NCBI GenBank assembly: GCA_025174535.1
Contig: JALBUN010000008.1
Coordinates: 248,001 to 312,000, forward strand
DNA from: Cantharellus purpuraceus
Taxonomy: Eukaryota; Basidiomycota; Agaricomycetes; Cantharellales; Hydnaceae
Direction: 5' to 3'
DNA length: 64,000 nt
Shown: in pieces, positions 1 to 12,288 of the stretch
Numbering within the stretch: position 1 is the first letter of the stretch
How the letters are laid out: every line of letters begins with the position of its first letter
Notes under the pieces: generated by a model
Databases searched by the model: none
What the model saw: the letters and a program-made list of their open reading frames with translations, nothing else
What the model was told of the DNA's origin: nothing
Translations under genes and position numbers: made by a program

Positions 1-75
1 GTCATGTAGCACAAGAGCTAATTTACACACGATACTCATTCTTTCCCGCACTTGTATATCGAGTTTGCGCACGGA

Positions 76-1808
76 ATGCCGGTCCCTCGAGACTTTACGA
101 GTGTGCCCGTTCTTGACTACAGTCTGGTTGAGACAGGTTTGTATGCCAGAAGACAGGGGATAACTTGATTACTCAGTGCAGGATGTGTAGATAAACCCAA
201 ATTCTTGTCACAGTTGCGGCATGCACTCATATATGTTGGGTAAGCGATGAGCGCATTGAAACAAAGTGCATACTCTTGACATGTATTGCTTAGCTTCTTG
301 TATCTGTCAAACACGCCCGTGTCTCCAACAGTGATATCGTCCGTGATTTCCTACATCCCCCGTCTGTTCGCCTTGCCTCAGGATGAGAAAGACCGTATCG
401 CGATGCGCAACAGTCCCCATTTTCTGGGGTACTCGCGGCTGGGGACCGAGCTTACAAAGGGCGCCACAGACCAGCGTGAGCAATTCGACTTTGCCAGTCC
501 GCACAAGAATACGTGGACCCCCGGCGGCCCCGAGTTTTTGAAGCTATGGGGTGATGCTCAGGCAGGGCGCCATAGCCTATTTGAACTGCATCAATTGAGA
601 TTGAGCCCCATGTTTCGTTTTTTTTTTTCTAGTGGCCGAGTGAAGAGGTGCTTCCGGGGTTTAGAGAGACCATGGAAACATACATTGCGCAAGTGGAAGA
701 TCTTAGCTTCGCATTTGCATCACTGCTCGCGGAGGCACTTGGTTTACCTCCCGATGCGTTGGATCGGTTTTATGATTCTCCGAAGAAGAGCATGCAGCAA
801 AGATGTAAGGTGGGGGCACACTTTTCATTTCAGGTTTGAAGCCGGTTTACCGTGTGTTGCTTCTCGTTGCATTGCAGATGGTCAAGTATCCTCCTGTGAC
901 TTCTTCAGCCCCAGGCAGCACCCAAGGCGTAGGGCCACACTATGATGCTGGTTTTCTAACCTTTGTGGGTGCACTTGATGGACCTTCTATGTGGATTTAT
1001 CTGAAGCCCCCGGTGTCTTTAAATAGCTCCTGCAAGCCTCACCGCACGAGGGACTACAAGTACAGAACCTTCATGGTGATTGGATTCCCGCCAGCCCCAT
1101 CCCCGGAACCTTTGTCGTGAATATCGGAAAGGGTAAATCAATTCTTCCATCTATTACTCCACACACACATACACACACCTCCCTTCCCGATACTGCTTGA
1201 TTCACCCACAGGTCTCGAGGCAGCCACACGCGGCGCAGCCATCGCCACCTCCCACCGCGTCATCTCACCACCAGTCGCGTCCGGACCACGCTACTCTGTC
1301 CCCCTGTTCCAGAACATCAGCCAGCACGTCCGCGTGAGCCAAGACATCCTAGACCGTGCGTACCGTCCCGCAAACCCGAACATTTCCATCTTCTAATTCT
1401 TGTACATACGATGGCGGTTGGTGTCTGACGTCATTGTTGTGGCAATCGGCAGTGCCTGAAGAGATCGTGGCCCTCGTGCGTGCCCGCGGACACGCAGCAA
1501 CTGATTGTGCGTGGTGACAGCTGCCATCTTTGGGGGGGGAGGGGGGGGGGGAACGCATGCACCACGAGCCGCTTACATTGCGTTGCTTATAGCCGTCAAC
1601 TTTTCCGAATATGACCGCGAGCAATCTGGGCTTGTCACCCTCATTGGACGAGTCAAGTGAGGTTCAGGTTTTGTATACGCTTCCGCCGTTTCGCTGAGAC
1701 TAGAGATGCATGTGCAGATCTCACCCCGAGGTGGCACAGCGCCATTATCCAGAGCTGTTCAAAAAATACTTTCCTGATGGTTTGCCTGCTCAAGGGGGTG
1801 CATATTGA
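76..1808 (+). CDS. 2-oxoglutarate/Fe(II)-dependent dioxygenase, isopenicillin N synthase-like
   Basis: Ten exons can be joined in frame: 76-136, 191-239, 294-561, 633-809, 878-964, 1027-1132, 1212-1355, 1453-1506, 1593-1656, 1718-1808. The start ATG at 76 opens MPVPRDFTSVPVLDYSLVE, the usual N-terminal DIOX_N beginning. Later come LRHALIYVGFLYL, then GVGPHYDAGFLTF with the first iron ligands (H-x-D), the segment VQNLHGDWIPASPIPGTFVV, the distal ligand in ATSHRVISPP, and the 2-oxoglutarate-binding RYSVPLF (R-x-S). All catalytic residues are present. It ends PDGLPAQGGAY. About 345 residues is normal for the family. Such enzymes hydroxylate or oxidise small molecules in the cytosol; the substrate cannot be inferred here. 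The donor after exon 3 (562) appears to be GC rather than GT. It is convergent with the BCS1-like gene. Confidence 0.88.
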
Positions 1809-2267
1809 GTTGCCCTCTCCATCATTGATCCATTTTTTCAATATCGTGACTTGACTCCTTCATGTATTGCTAAAAGTCGCACCAAATGAGGTATATGTGG
1901 ACAACTGAACTATTCGGATAGCATGTTGCAAGCGAAACACCAGACAAAAAAATGAACGTGGATGAACGAGACCGCTATGTTACGAATGGAACTTGATTGG
2001 CATGATGTACGATGGGGAATGTGTGTATCCATGGAAAGTCAGGAGGGTGACCAGAGAGAAAATGGGACCGAAAGTTTACAAATGAAGTGCAAATGACAAG
2101 AAGCGTAGGATGATAGACAAATACAGCATGGGGACGGGAGCCACATACCCACCGTCCCTCAAAACAGGGATCACGCCCCTCAACACCGCGACGGGGAGCA
2201 CCCTCCTCCTTTGTATCGAACCGTCACGGACGGCCTCAGCCGGAGCTCCAGAAGCTTCCTCAACTAG
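1809..2267. other. Convergent 3' intergenic region
   Basis: 459 bp between the stop codons of the dioxygenase (+) and the BCS1-like gene (-). It would hold both 3' UTRs. No further gene or repeat is seen. Confidence 0.6.
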
Positions 2268-4998
2268 TCATGGCCCCGACGAGGTCTCCGCCTGTGAATG
2301 ATTCGTGGCAGCATCCGCTACCACCCAGGCGTCCTTGACTTGCTCCATATCGTTCTTTGTGGCCTCCGCGTCCAAAGTCAATTGGGCGTCGGTCGGCAAG
2401 GCCGACTTGGTCTCGCGCTCGCGTTCCGACCTCTTTCGCTCGTCCTCCCGTCTGCGTTCCCTATCGAAACGATCCTCCTCCTCCTCCCTCAACCGCCGGT
2501 CCCTACGTTCCTGCTCCTCGCGTTCTCGCTCAAGGAGCTCCCTCCGCCGGCGCTCTTTCTGTACAGCAACATCAACACCTGCAAGGCTAAATAAACCCTG
2601 CCAATGTGTCATACCTCTATCCGCTCCTTCCGCTCCTTCTCCTCCTTCTCGCGCTTCAATCGTTCCCTCAGCTCCCGCTCACTAATCACCCACTGTGCAG
2701 CTTCCCTAGCAGCAGCCTCGGGCCGCGACTTGTTCTTCAACAAATCTACCCGCACGTAAACTCAGCACTTCTAACCCAGTCGATGCGATGCGTAACAACT
2801 CACAGCCCTGCAAGGCAGCAACCGAGAACTCCCCGTTCGGAATGGCCTCCGCAAACGTCTTCGCCAATCGCGCGAGTGTTGCGGGATCCAACGGCGCGTT
2901 TGCCCGCGTCCTACGCGGTGGCGGAGGGAAGGCCGGATCCACAGGTGAGGCTTTCTCCCTGCCCTTATCAGACGACGATGACACCGAGGTGCTGCTTGCC
3001 GAAGAGCTCAACGTCTCACAAGTAAGCCCTGGTATATCCACGTCCGGATCGAGTGCCAGAGAAGCATCAGAGCCCTGCACGGAGGAAGACGTCGCAAACA
3101 AGTCCTCAGAGGACGGGAAGAAGTTGCGGAACAGCGCCTCGCATTGCCACTTGCTCGCATTCTTAAACTCGACCCACACATCCATGCGCCCAGGACGCGA
3201 GAGTGCAGGGTCAAGACGTTCAAGATGATTTGTTGTTCTATGGTTATGATGAGCTGATTATGTAAGACAGAGGCGAAAGACGCACGCGAAGAGAATCCGA
3301 CCCTCGGCTGCTGCGACGCCGTCCAGTGAGTTCAGCAACCCACTCAAGCTAAGGGTATTGACTTCTGGGGTACTATCACCATTGCCATTGCCATTGCCGT
3401 TATTGTTGTTGCAATTGTTGTTCCCGTTGTTGTTCCCGTTGCCGTTGTTATTACCATTAATCTTGTTGGATGAATCAGTGTTCTTGTTGGATGCGGGAAG
3501 ACCTGTCGAGTTGCCATCACGTGTGACAGAACGCGTGAACGCAGCGTCGAGGTCTTCGAGGAGCAGGATGCACCGCGCAGGGACACGGCCCATGAGAGTA
3601 TTCAGTGTCGAGTCGTTGATCCTGACAACAGTTGACACTCGATTAGAATTCCACACCCCACGAATAGCTGATGCAAGAAGAGAACCCAGACAGGATGACA
3701 GAGAAAGAAGAGGCGTAGCAAAAATCTCACCAGCTCGACGACAATGAGACCACGTAGATATCCAAGGCGAGCTCACCCGCAATAGCGTGAATTAACGACG
3801 ACTTGCCCGAACCAGGGACCTATGCGGTGGTGAGCTTAGTCGCTGCTGGTCAATTGGATGCTTACACCGTGCAGCAGATATCCTCTTCGGAAAGGAATGC
3901 CACGGTCAGCATACCACTTCTCGCTCCGCAAGAAATCGCGCGTGTCGTCGAGAAGCATCTCTTTGACGCCGGGGTCCAGGACAATTGACGACATGGGTCG
4001 CTTGTGCCGGCTGTCCGTCCAGCGCCATGATCCGTGTCTGGATAACAATAAGTAAAGAACGTATTAAACTTGCAAATGACTCACGAATCTGCGAAGTATA
4101 TCTGGATGCGGTGGATGGCATCAGCCTCATACTCCTTTTTAGCCTGAAGAACAAGTTGCTTCAAGACCAAGTTCGAGCGAGCGACGACGCTGCACGCATG
4201 TTAGACACGAGAAGGGGGGCACAAGTAGCACTACGTGCACTACCGTACCTAATGCTGAGCATCTCAATATCGCTCCCGTCTGGCTTCTTAGATCGGCGCA
4301 CGCGGAGCCAGTGACCACGGTAGTAAATGGTGTGCGTGGTATCTATGGTATGCGTGAGTTCAGCACGACACATGGCATGAAATGATGTTCACCGAACGTC
4401 GGTTGGAAAACGACGCGCATGGTCTGCTTGCCGGGTGCAAGCTCACCCTCGGCGTCCTCATCAACATCCTGCAGCGTTTCTTCGGAGTCTGCGTCAGTGT
4501 CAGTATGGAGCGGGAGGGAGAGGGGAGCAGGGAGAGTATCATCATGACAGGGAGAGGGGAAGCGGAGCATACCGGGATCATTAGGGTCGGTGATCTCGCC
4601 AGGGATGGGTGTGTTACGGGACAAACCGATGGTATGTGTGCGTGTCGTGGTTTCGAATTCGCGCGATCTGCAGCAAGATCACCTTAGATCATAAGCGGTA
4701 TCGTTGGGAGAATTGCTTACCTCTGCCATTCTGGGCGCTTTGAAAGCCATAACATCAACCAGTCAAATGGGTAGTCTTCTTCGCTAAAGTGGGCGGTAAG
4801 GAAGAAGGCTAGGGAGGAAGATCAGTATAGCTGAGAGAAAGATGGGATAGCATACGACAGACAATTAACAAAGCTTGTCCAGGCAGAGCTAGACACCCTG
4901 CGTGCGGTCTCGACGGTACCGCCGAGGACGACTAGCTTCATCGTGTCCACGACACCTGAGCCGCCAAGGGGGCCAAGAACGGATTTCAACGCATCCAT
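2268..4998 (-). CDS. BCS1-like AAA ATPase (mitochondrial chaperone BCS1 family)
   Basis: Multi-exon minus-strand gene starting at the ATG at 4996-4998 (MDALKSVLGPLGGSG). The N-terminal BCS1 domain includes HFSEEDYPFDWLMLWLSKRP, an arginine-rich RGHWLRVRRSKKPDGSD segment and VFQPTFGEHHFM. The AAA core follows: DDTRDFLRSEKWYADRGIPF, RRGYLLHG, Walker A VPGSGKSSLIHAIAG (about 3785-3812), Walker B CILLLEDLDAAF, SGLLNSLDGVAAAEGRILF, then TTNHLERLDPALSRPGRMDV (sensor and arginine-finger region). Family members translocate folded Rieske protein across the mitochondrial inner membrane, though basidiomycetes carry many paralogues of unknown role. Oddities: an Asn/Gly low-complexity insert between Walker B and the next AAA helix (about 3370-3480), and an unusually long C-terminus rich in R/E/D that should form a charged coiled coil (2330-2600). 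The first exon and promoter are copied as fragments downstream. Confidence 0.87.
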
Positions 4999-7253
4999 GA
5001 GGAAACAGGAGGGGATGGTGGCAGAAATAGGAAGAAATGGGGTTATAAGCTTGGGGTGGGAGATGAATGTAGTGTGGCGAGGCTATGGGTTAAGGGTCAA
5101 CACAGCGCGGTGGTTAGTACGAATATGAACTTGAGGGAGAAAGGAGATGAAGAAGGTTTATCAAGAAGGGCTATGGAATGCTGTGTCCGCAGATATAGAC
5201 GATGACTTGGAAATCGAGTCAGACGCGGCCTCGCAGCCGCAACTATCAACCAGCTACTGGGATAGAGTCACGGTCAACTAGGTTTGGGCAAAGCAAACCT
5301 TGCGAACACCAGCAAGCGAAATATAAGTAGATGGTGGTCAAGAAGCAAAGAGCCAAGCAACAAGCTGGAGGACGTCAGCCAGCGGCAATTCGGACCAAAC
5401 TCTCCAATTACAACATTGTATTCCAAAAACAATTCTTCCCAAACTAGAACCTAGATTACCTCAAGCTGAGAGTTCATTAAATTCAACTCAGGACAACAGC
5501 TTGATTCTGCCATATGTATGTCCTAGAGCAGCCTTTGCATCGCGTTCAGAAAGCACAGCGTCGACTTTTGTCAAGAATGGCAGCAAATCCTGCGCCAAGT
5601 CAGCGGTTCTTGGTATCTACTTCCGTACCGGCACACACTTGTACACGCTGTGCCAGCATTGCATGTGGTCAAATAAGTAAGTGGCGCAGCAAAACGTGCA
5701 ACTGATATCTAAAATATTGACACCTCCTCCTGTCTTTAGCCTCCGTCTTATTTGCATCCTTGCACCCAGGCATCATTGGCCAGCGAGATAAAGGTTATCG
5801 CTGAAGATTCATTGTGCATTAGGTGTATTTATTTTATCTTTATTTTGTTTAAGTAATGTATCTGGTTAACCAATAGCTGCCAACGATCACCCCCGTGCCC
5901 CAGGCGTGTCCGGACCCTGATTAATTGTGATTGAGTCTGCCCCTCATTCTACGCCGAGATTTCATCCGGGATCCTTGATATCATATTCCGATTAACGCGG
6001 TGTGATCCCAGCTCGGCTTACCATAGACCGGGTTGGGTGCCTGTAGGTGATACTGATGTTGGTGATCCATGTGCGAATCGTACGCTCCGAAGAGGACGAG
6101 CTGAAGAACCATTATGATATGACCCTGGCTGCTGTATTGATGCATAGGGCATGAAATGTAGCGGCTTAAGCGGCTTCAACTGTTCAAGACAAGTCCAACG
6201 ATCGATGTGACGTGCAGTCCTGATTGGTAGAAAACGAGCGGTAGCGACAAGATTTAGAATTCAAGTGCCACATTCGCAATTGAATGCGAATGCCACTGGG
6301 TTCGGCTCAAGAAGCCATTATGGGCCATCAAATCTGGAAGGCCCTTCTTCATACCTAACGGACGTCCGGCGCTCTGCAGTGGCCAGAAACGTCTAGCGCT
6401 GTTGCGGGTACCTATATTCAATGCGACAAAATTGGAAGCTTCTGCGGCGCTTGTTCAGACGCTTCGCCGTGGCCCAACCAAGTGCATTGCTTACCGTAAA
6501 GAGCACAACATATGGACAGCATACCAGGGAGAGGAAGAGATAGACCATGTGTGACCTTATTGCTACAACCCTTTGGCCACATCGAGTTTGACCAGGACGC
6601 TATGTATTAACTGCAGAAACATCCTCTCACGCTTTAGACTAGTTCTTCTCCTTCCATGTACATTGTATTACATGGATGCTATATGTACCGTGAAACAAAT
6701 TTTCTCTCATAGTTTCCACTACTTCGGCGACTTGTCTGTAGTCATACCCAAGTGTCCGATGCATATATTTCACGTTGCTTTGATCCAGGTACAGTGGCCA
6801 GCATGATGCCGAATCAAACAGCTACAGACAAGACTGAATTGCATCTGAGCTCGGTAGCCTGAAGAACAAGGGCATCCTCAAGTACACGAGCAACAACGCA
6901 ACGGATGCTAGATGTTTCTTCTCGGATCAAGACGTGCTCTTCGCGATTTCAGTCAACAGAACTGACAGCGATCAATACCACACACTGGATCATCCTTGTT
7001 TTATGGATATCAGCGTCAAGAGCCAATTAGAGAAGGTGTGTCATGCACAGGACCTCTTCTCTTCGGCCATCGTCTTCATGAAGCACGCAGAAGCGGTGGT
7101 GTTGTCATCTGCAAGTCTGTTTTGATGAGCATCCTGCGGAAAGTCTATATATGAGTACCCAGTAGTACCCAGTGACCACCTATCCCCTAAAGACCAAGTC
7201 TCTCCCTACCCTACTCCACTCGTCACTTCGTCGGATCCAATCGCTCTATCGCC
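4999..7253. other. Promoter side of the BCS1-like gene and spacer to DUF6533 copy A; parent of duplicated spacer fragments
   Basis: No convincing gene. The first part (about 5000-5540) is the upstream region of the BCS1-like gene. Recognisably related sequence recurs at about 11345-11740, 14640-14990 and 22180-22880. Shared landmarks in order: a gene-proximal GCGGTGGTTA block, CGAGTCAGACGCGGCCTCGC, GCAAGCAACAAGCTG-like purine tracts and GGACCAAACTC. The part nearest copy A (about 6750-7253) resembles the 5' flanks of the other DUF6533 copies and ends in a TATA-like element. Confidence 0.55.
7146..7152 (+). promoter_or_regulatory. TATA-like element of DUF6533 copy A (representative of all copies)
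   Basis: TATATAT lies 108 bp before the copy A ATG. Equivalent elements precede every copy: TATATAT 9399 (B), AATATATGAG near 12619 (C), TATATGA 15611 (D), TATAAT 23658 (E), TATAAT 27137 (F), TATATAAAA 43278 (G), ATACATATAT near 47332 (H), TATATGA 51424 (I). All sit about 86-108 bp upstream of the ATG, which supports the chosen starts. Confidence 0.55.
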
Positions 7254-7609
7254 ATGTCACCAGTGCACAGGCAGAGAAAGCGGCAGTCCAAGCGGCATCA
7301 AATGCGTAAACTGCCTTTCACATTGGGCGTGAAGCGTTAATTTTTTAGGTCGGTGTGGCTGGTATGATGATCGCGTTCGGTGAGTCCACCTGTGATGTCT
7401 GCAGTCCAGCCAACAGACTATCGCTTGATACAGCACTTCTCGTATATAACACGCTCACACTGGTGCACAAAGTGGAACACATAGCTCAACTGGGGACCAT
7501 TTTATACCTAGCGGCTCGATACCCATCGCTAATTGCGTTCGCCCCAACTATATTTCGGGACCTCTCAAATATCACACTTCAGAGGAAGGATGACACTATC
7601 TTCTTCTAG
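7254..7609 (+). pseudogene. DUF6533-family membrane protein, copy A (truncated pseudogene)
   Basis: First and most decayed member of the left array. The first exon after ATG 7254 aligns with the family start (consensus MSSQAEQAAVQAASDA) at the nucleotide level, but indels have shifted its frame and the donor is weakened. The core exon is still readable: LDTALLVYNTLTLVHKVEH, then GTILYLAARYPSLIAFAPTI and SNITLQ. This is the DUF6533 signature pattern (tyrosine-aspartate, first membrane helix, K/R-rich loop, LGTILYLxARYP). The donor GT that follows SLQ in other copies is replaced by AGAGG, and no later exons are found in the following 1.9 kb. It cannot encode a full protein. Confidence 0.7.
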
Positions 7610-9490
7610 TTTATCCCGCACTGGCCGATTTGATCTCTTCTTCAGAAAAATGCAGGATTTGGTCCTGTTACGATGAGAAGGCTTCGATAAGGAATCGTGG
7701 TGCGTTTGTGTATTTGTTTTATTCTTGTAATTGGGAATGTTATAGTTAATGTGTGTGATATCGTTATGACGCATCAGAGAACATCAATATCACTTTCAAC
7801 CGAGACATTGCATCATCAGTGTTCAGAACCACAGAGATTTCTGTGCCACAGACACCGTTCAAACCTGAAAATGAAGCAACTTGATGCATCAAACCTCCTT
7901 CCATTCTTACCCTCGTCGTCGTTAGTTATGGAGGGACGACTTGAATGTCGGGGACGATCCTAGTAACACGGTCAGAAAGCATCTTTGACGAAGACCATGT
8001 AAGTTATTTCATGCACCTGACTGGTTCGACATATCATAACTGTCCCTTGAAAAGTCGCTGCCTGACGAGGAAGTGAGGACTAGTGTCGATAAACGAGAGC
8101 ATCCATTACGAGCGAGCGAGCAAGAGCTATCCGATGGACGCACTGTGGCCAGGATGAGTCACCGGTCATCATCCATCGTCATAAATATCTTCACCCAATC
8201 GCTCCCCCACCGCAGAACTGAAACAGTCGCGATAGGAAAACCCAGAGCTAGCAGAATATCAACTGTGTGTCCAGTCCATCGCCGAACTACATGAGAGGGA
8301 TATTCTCTAGCTAGGAGCGTCGTCGGTCTTTAAGGCCCCGGGAACTTGGGATGATATTGACTAAGCCAACGCAACCTTGAATGGAGGATGCAACATGGAG
8401 CCGTCAACTCACGTCCCAGGTCCAAGTATGATAGTTATCGTGTCGTGATGCAGAAGGCTGGCACGGTTGCTTGTCGAAGCCGTGCGGTAACTGTAAGCGC
8501 TTTAATATCTATCGAATCATGAGTGAAAGAAAGGTGAGAACAGGCAGGAGGCGCGCTGTCAGCCTGGGTGTGTGCAGCGGCATTGGAACTCCAAGTACCA
8601 AATTACAGTATGTGCTCCAGCGCTGATCAGGAGCCTAAACACAACTCAGACGCGTCGTCCTGCTTGGCTGCAAGAGCTGGGTATATATAGTAGGAGCGGT
8701 AGTAGCGGGACCAAGACACCGTGACATGCCACTCTATCTGTGTTTGATTCAAAACTGATCGAGGAATATTGATAAACCTAAGTATCCAACGACAGACGCA
8801 TGAGCCCGTCTCCATATGCAACGAACAGATCGCTGCCTTGGCTGCCAGTATTGTATATAGATCTCTGGCGCTTGTTCAGAAGCTTTCACTAGATGGCCCG
8901 ACCGTCGCACTGCCTCCCGTGAAGAGGATGGCATGTCAGAGGAATGAGGAGGCGACTGTACTTTCCAGAGTTTTAAGGATCTGTGTCTTCGTGGTCTGAT
9001 GAACTGGGTAGGTGGATGGATAAATTTAGTGGATTATCTGCTATCTGTAGTGAGTCCTAATTATCAGCTGCCGAAACACCTCACCTCGTAGTATCACTTC
9101 GTCTATGTGATCATGTCCACCTGCAGTCTATCAAGATAGGTGGTTGGGTACCCGACGGAGCACAAGACCATGGGCGAAGTCGATGGATCGTGTCTGAGCT
9201 CGGCAGCCTGAAGTATGAGTGCGTACACAGGTACACGGGCAACATCGCAACAGCTACCCGCTATGAAGGATGACGCCGACATCTCTGTGTTATGATGGCG
9301 ATGATGCTCAGAACTAGTCGTCGAGGGGGTGTCGCGGCGCCATCTCCCAGCCTGAATTGGGGATGCTTCCTGCAGAGGGTGATCTTTCATCCACAATCTA
9401 TATATGAACCCCGTTGCCATCGAGTTCTTCTCGCAGACTCATTCCTTCTACTACACTCTTCACCTTGTCATACTCAGTTGTTCTATACCC
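7610..9490. other. Spacer between copies A and B
   Basis: No gene recognised. The right half carries motifs shared with other upstream spacers: a block near 9070-9110 (CACCTCACCTCGTAGT), a short block near 9180-9240 and the core promoter with TATATAT at 9399. Confidence 0.45.
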
Positions 9491-11221
9491 ATGATGTCCC
9501 AGCAAGCAGTGGTCCAGGATCTATCAGATGCGTAAGCTGCCACTTCCACTAGATGCAAAGATATCTGACAACTAATATTGGGTGCCAGTGCGGCTAATAG
9601 TTATGTTACGATAGCCACATTGGGTGAGTCCACCTCTGATATCTGCAGCCCAGCTAACAGGCTATCCCTTGACACAGCACTTTTCGTATATGATACACTT
9701 CTCACGCTAGCGCACGAAGTAGAATACATATGGCTCGGGGGGATCAAACTAGGCACCATTTTACACCTTGCAGCTCGATACCCGTCGCTGGTTGGGTTCA
9801 TGCTAAACGTATTTCTTGATTCTTCAAATATTTCGCTTCAGGTTTGTTTCCTTTGAAGGGAATCTTTCATACGAACTCACATGGTATTTGTGACTGTAGT
9901 AGGTTCAAAGGTCATATTTTACAGACATTGGCCTAATATCTCAGCAGAGCGTGCCATGATATTTCTTATTTTACAGGTGCAATGGATTTCACCTCTCTCA
10001 TTGGACTTCAGGGTGATTATTAGGTCTTTGTTCAATGTGAAATAATAGATAACCAATTATTTGCAGGTCTTCTGATGGCACGAGCATACGCTGTTTCCTA
10101 TCATAAGAGACTGGTATCAGCTGTTCTCGGGGTTCTCGGGTGTTGTGTCACTGTACCATTCCTGGTATGTTTCTGTGTTTACGATAATATTCTATGGGCA
10201 TGCGTGACAGGACTTACAGGCACAACTCGTGTTTGGTACCTGTGACCCCACTGAGCCAGAAATAAACACCGCTGCAAAGTGAGTATAAGGAATGTCAGAG
10301 TATGCGCACGTCAGATTGAGTTCGTACAAATTTACATCGCTGTCACTTTAGATGTAAGCCAAGCCTTGGTAGCTCCATTGTCGGTGATTTACCGATTTCA
10401 GTGTCCATCCTTGGTGCCATTGCGACATTGTTGTTCGACACGGTTGTCGCTGCTGTGACACTGGCAAACACACTGGGAACCTGGAGACTTCACAGACGAT
10501 CCACATGGCGCAGGCAGCCATTTGTTAGCCTGCTCGCTCAACAAAGTCAGTGTCGTATTCTGTCACAGGCATTGTATTTTCTAACACAGTATCATAATAT
10601 GACAGGTCTTATAAGATATGGGTACTTGTCGGCGTTTGCGATCAAAGGCTGTGACACTGATCATTCGTAGATTTCTGCTAACGAGCACGGTTGTTGTTTT
10701 GATGATGCAATTGGTAATGTCCATCTGTTAGACTGCACAGCTGTTTTAGTTTTGATCGCACGCCCCAGACCTTGAGAGTGAGCAGCGTGTTAATATATCT
10801 ACTACATTCGCCTTCCGACTTGCAACATAGCCTTCCATACGATATGTCTCTGCACCTCTGCAGAACAGGTCAATCCCAGTCCATCTGATATAGAGAAAAG
10901 TCATGACTGCCTACATATAGCTTATCGCTCCTGATCGTTTGTCGCCTTCAACTCGAGCTCCAAATGATAACCCGGCGTAGTACAACAGCAACAACCTGGA
11001 AACTTACTACGGTTCCCGTTGAGGCCTTCTATGCGACCACTCAAATAGTGCGCGACGCCGCCATTGTGGCAGAGTATGGAGACGAGAGCTCTGATGATGT
11101 TGAAACTGAAGCATCGGATGTGGAGCTGGAGATGTTAGCAGGAACAATGAGTGGTGATATCGGACTTAAGGAAACTCATTATTCTCAGCCAACGGGTGCT
11201 AAAAGTACTGTGGATGTGTAG
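9491..11221 (+). pseudogene. DUF6533-family membrane protein, copy B (in-frame stop in exon 4)
   Basis: Exon structure matches the family: exon 1 9491-9531 (two in-frame ATGs, MMSQQAVVQDLSDA), exon 2 9589-9623, exon 3 9678-9841 with LFVYDTLLTLAHEVEYIW and LGTILHLAARYPSLVGFML, exon 5 GLLMARAYAVSYHKRLVSAV, exon 6 AQLVFGTCDPTEPEINTAAK, exon 7 ATLLFDTVVAAVTLANTLG, and a last exon ending at 11221 with ATTQIVRDAAIVAEYGDESS and an acidic tail. In exon 4 the only frame joining exons 3 and 5 contains TAA (near 9932), so the protein would stop after helix 2. Family proteins are predicted multi-pass (about seven helices) membrane proteins of unknown function. Possible escape: an unrecognised splice form. 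The interior is nearly identical to copy C. Confidence 0.6.
9624..10960 (+). repeat. Near-identical tract shared with 12840-14174 (copy B side)
   Basis: 1337 bp running from the donor of intron 2 to the start of the last exon. By eye it has about 15 substitutions and one 2-nt indel against the copy C tract, i.e. about 99% identity. Exons 1-2 and the last exon outside the tract are clearly more divergent. This fits recent gene conversion or unequal exchange. Confidence 0.85.
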
Positions 11222-11344
11222 GGCCGGCCCTCTCATTACATACGGCGACAGGTATTTCTGTGTCGCTCACTCCAACCAAGCTGATTTGACCAAGCCGTCA
11301 GATGGTCTCTTTTTTTTGAGGTACTTTTGTGACGACTGAGGGAC

Positions 11345-11740
11345 TTGTAGGTTGCGGTACGCAGTGTGGCTAGGCTGTGGGGCGAAGGGTCAACTGACGT
11401 GGTGGTTACCGTCCTAGTTGGGAGGCGGCTCTCAAGGTGAAGGGGAAAAAGAATGAAGTCAAGCTGGCAGGCCCAGCTCTCACGGGGTAGAATTAGGATG
11501 GTGTTTTTATAGATATAGATGAATTTGAGATTGAGATAGATACAGCCTCGCAGCTGTAGCTAGCCGGCTACAGTTATAGAGTCATTACCAAGTCAGACTA
11601 GGCGTAACAAACCAGCTGGCAATTACAGAAGTACAAGTAGACGGGGATCAAGGAGTCAACAAGCATGCGACAAGCTGCATGCATCTATAGCGGAAATTAG
11701 GACCAAACTCACTAACTCCATGGAGTGCCATCCTAGCGTG
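11345..11740 (-). repeat. Degenerate copy of the BCS1-like gene upstream region
   Basis: Aligns by eye with about 5055-5400. Shared order of blocks: GCAGTGTGGCTAGGCTGTGG against GTAGTGTGGCGAGGCTATGG, AAGGGTCAAC, GTGGTGGTTA, ACAGCCTCGCAGC, TAGAGTCA and GGACCAAACTC. No BCS1 exon sequence is included in this copy. Confidence 0.7.
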
Positions 11741-12288
11741 AGTTTGATTGTTTGATTCTTCCACAGTTAACTCTTAGTGTGGATCAAAATATGTCGTAAC
11801 GTTCAACTCAGGCCTGCAACTACTTTCGGTGAAACGATGGTACTTCCAGAGTACTCAGGGAGGGGCTGATAACAAGACAAACTGCTCCGGCGTCTAACCA
11901 AGTCTCAGAAGTCGACGTTCGACTCTGGCAGTACTGCCTCCTACGGCGTGAAATGGAGAGCAATCAAAGAAAAGCCTTCATCATCTCAATGGACTGAATT
12001 TAGAGGGCGTGACCTGTACGCATGAATGGATCGGTGGTTAATTTTGGTGGACCATCTGAGGTGAGTCTTGTGTATGAAATGCTGAAATACCTCACCTCAC
12101 AGTAGGTTTGACTTCTTCCATGTAGTCGGATCATCCATGGCTGTGGTAAATCATAGATACCGTGCTTGGATACAGGCGCCGTATTCAACCTGACGGTTAT
12201 GTTAATTTCATTATGGTCGTGGGCAAAGTCGAAGAATCGAGTCTGAGCTTGGCAGTTTGCAGCACGCGTGCATCCACAGACTCATAGA

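Noticed and set aside
2298..2685. Arg/Ser-rich + strand ORFs
   Set aside because: Antisense of the charged coiled-coil exon of the BCS1-like gene.
3258..3782. Separate small gene with Asn repeats
   Set aside because: It contains Walker B and joins in frame to the Walker A and sensor exons, so it is an exon of the BCS1-like gene.
9601..9801. Conserved minus ORF of 66 aa seen in both copies B and C
   Set aside because: Conserved only because it lies opposite the DUF6533 core exon inside the near-identical tract.
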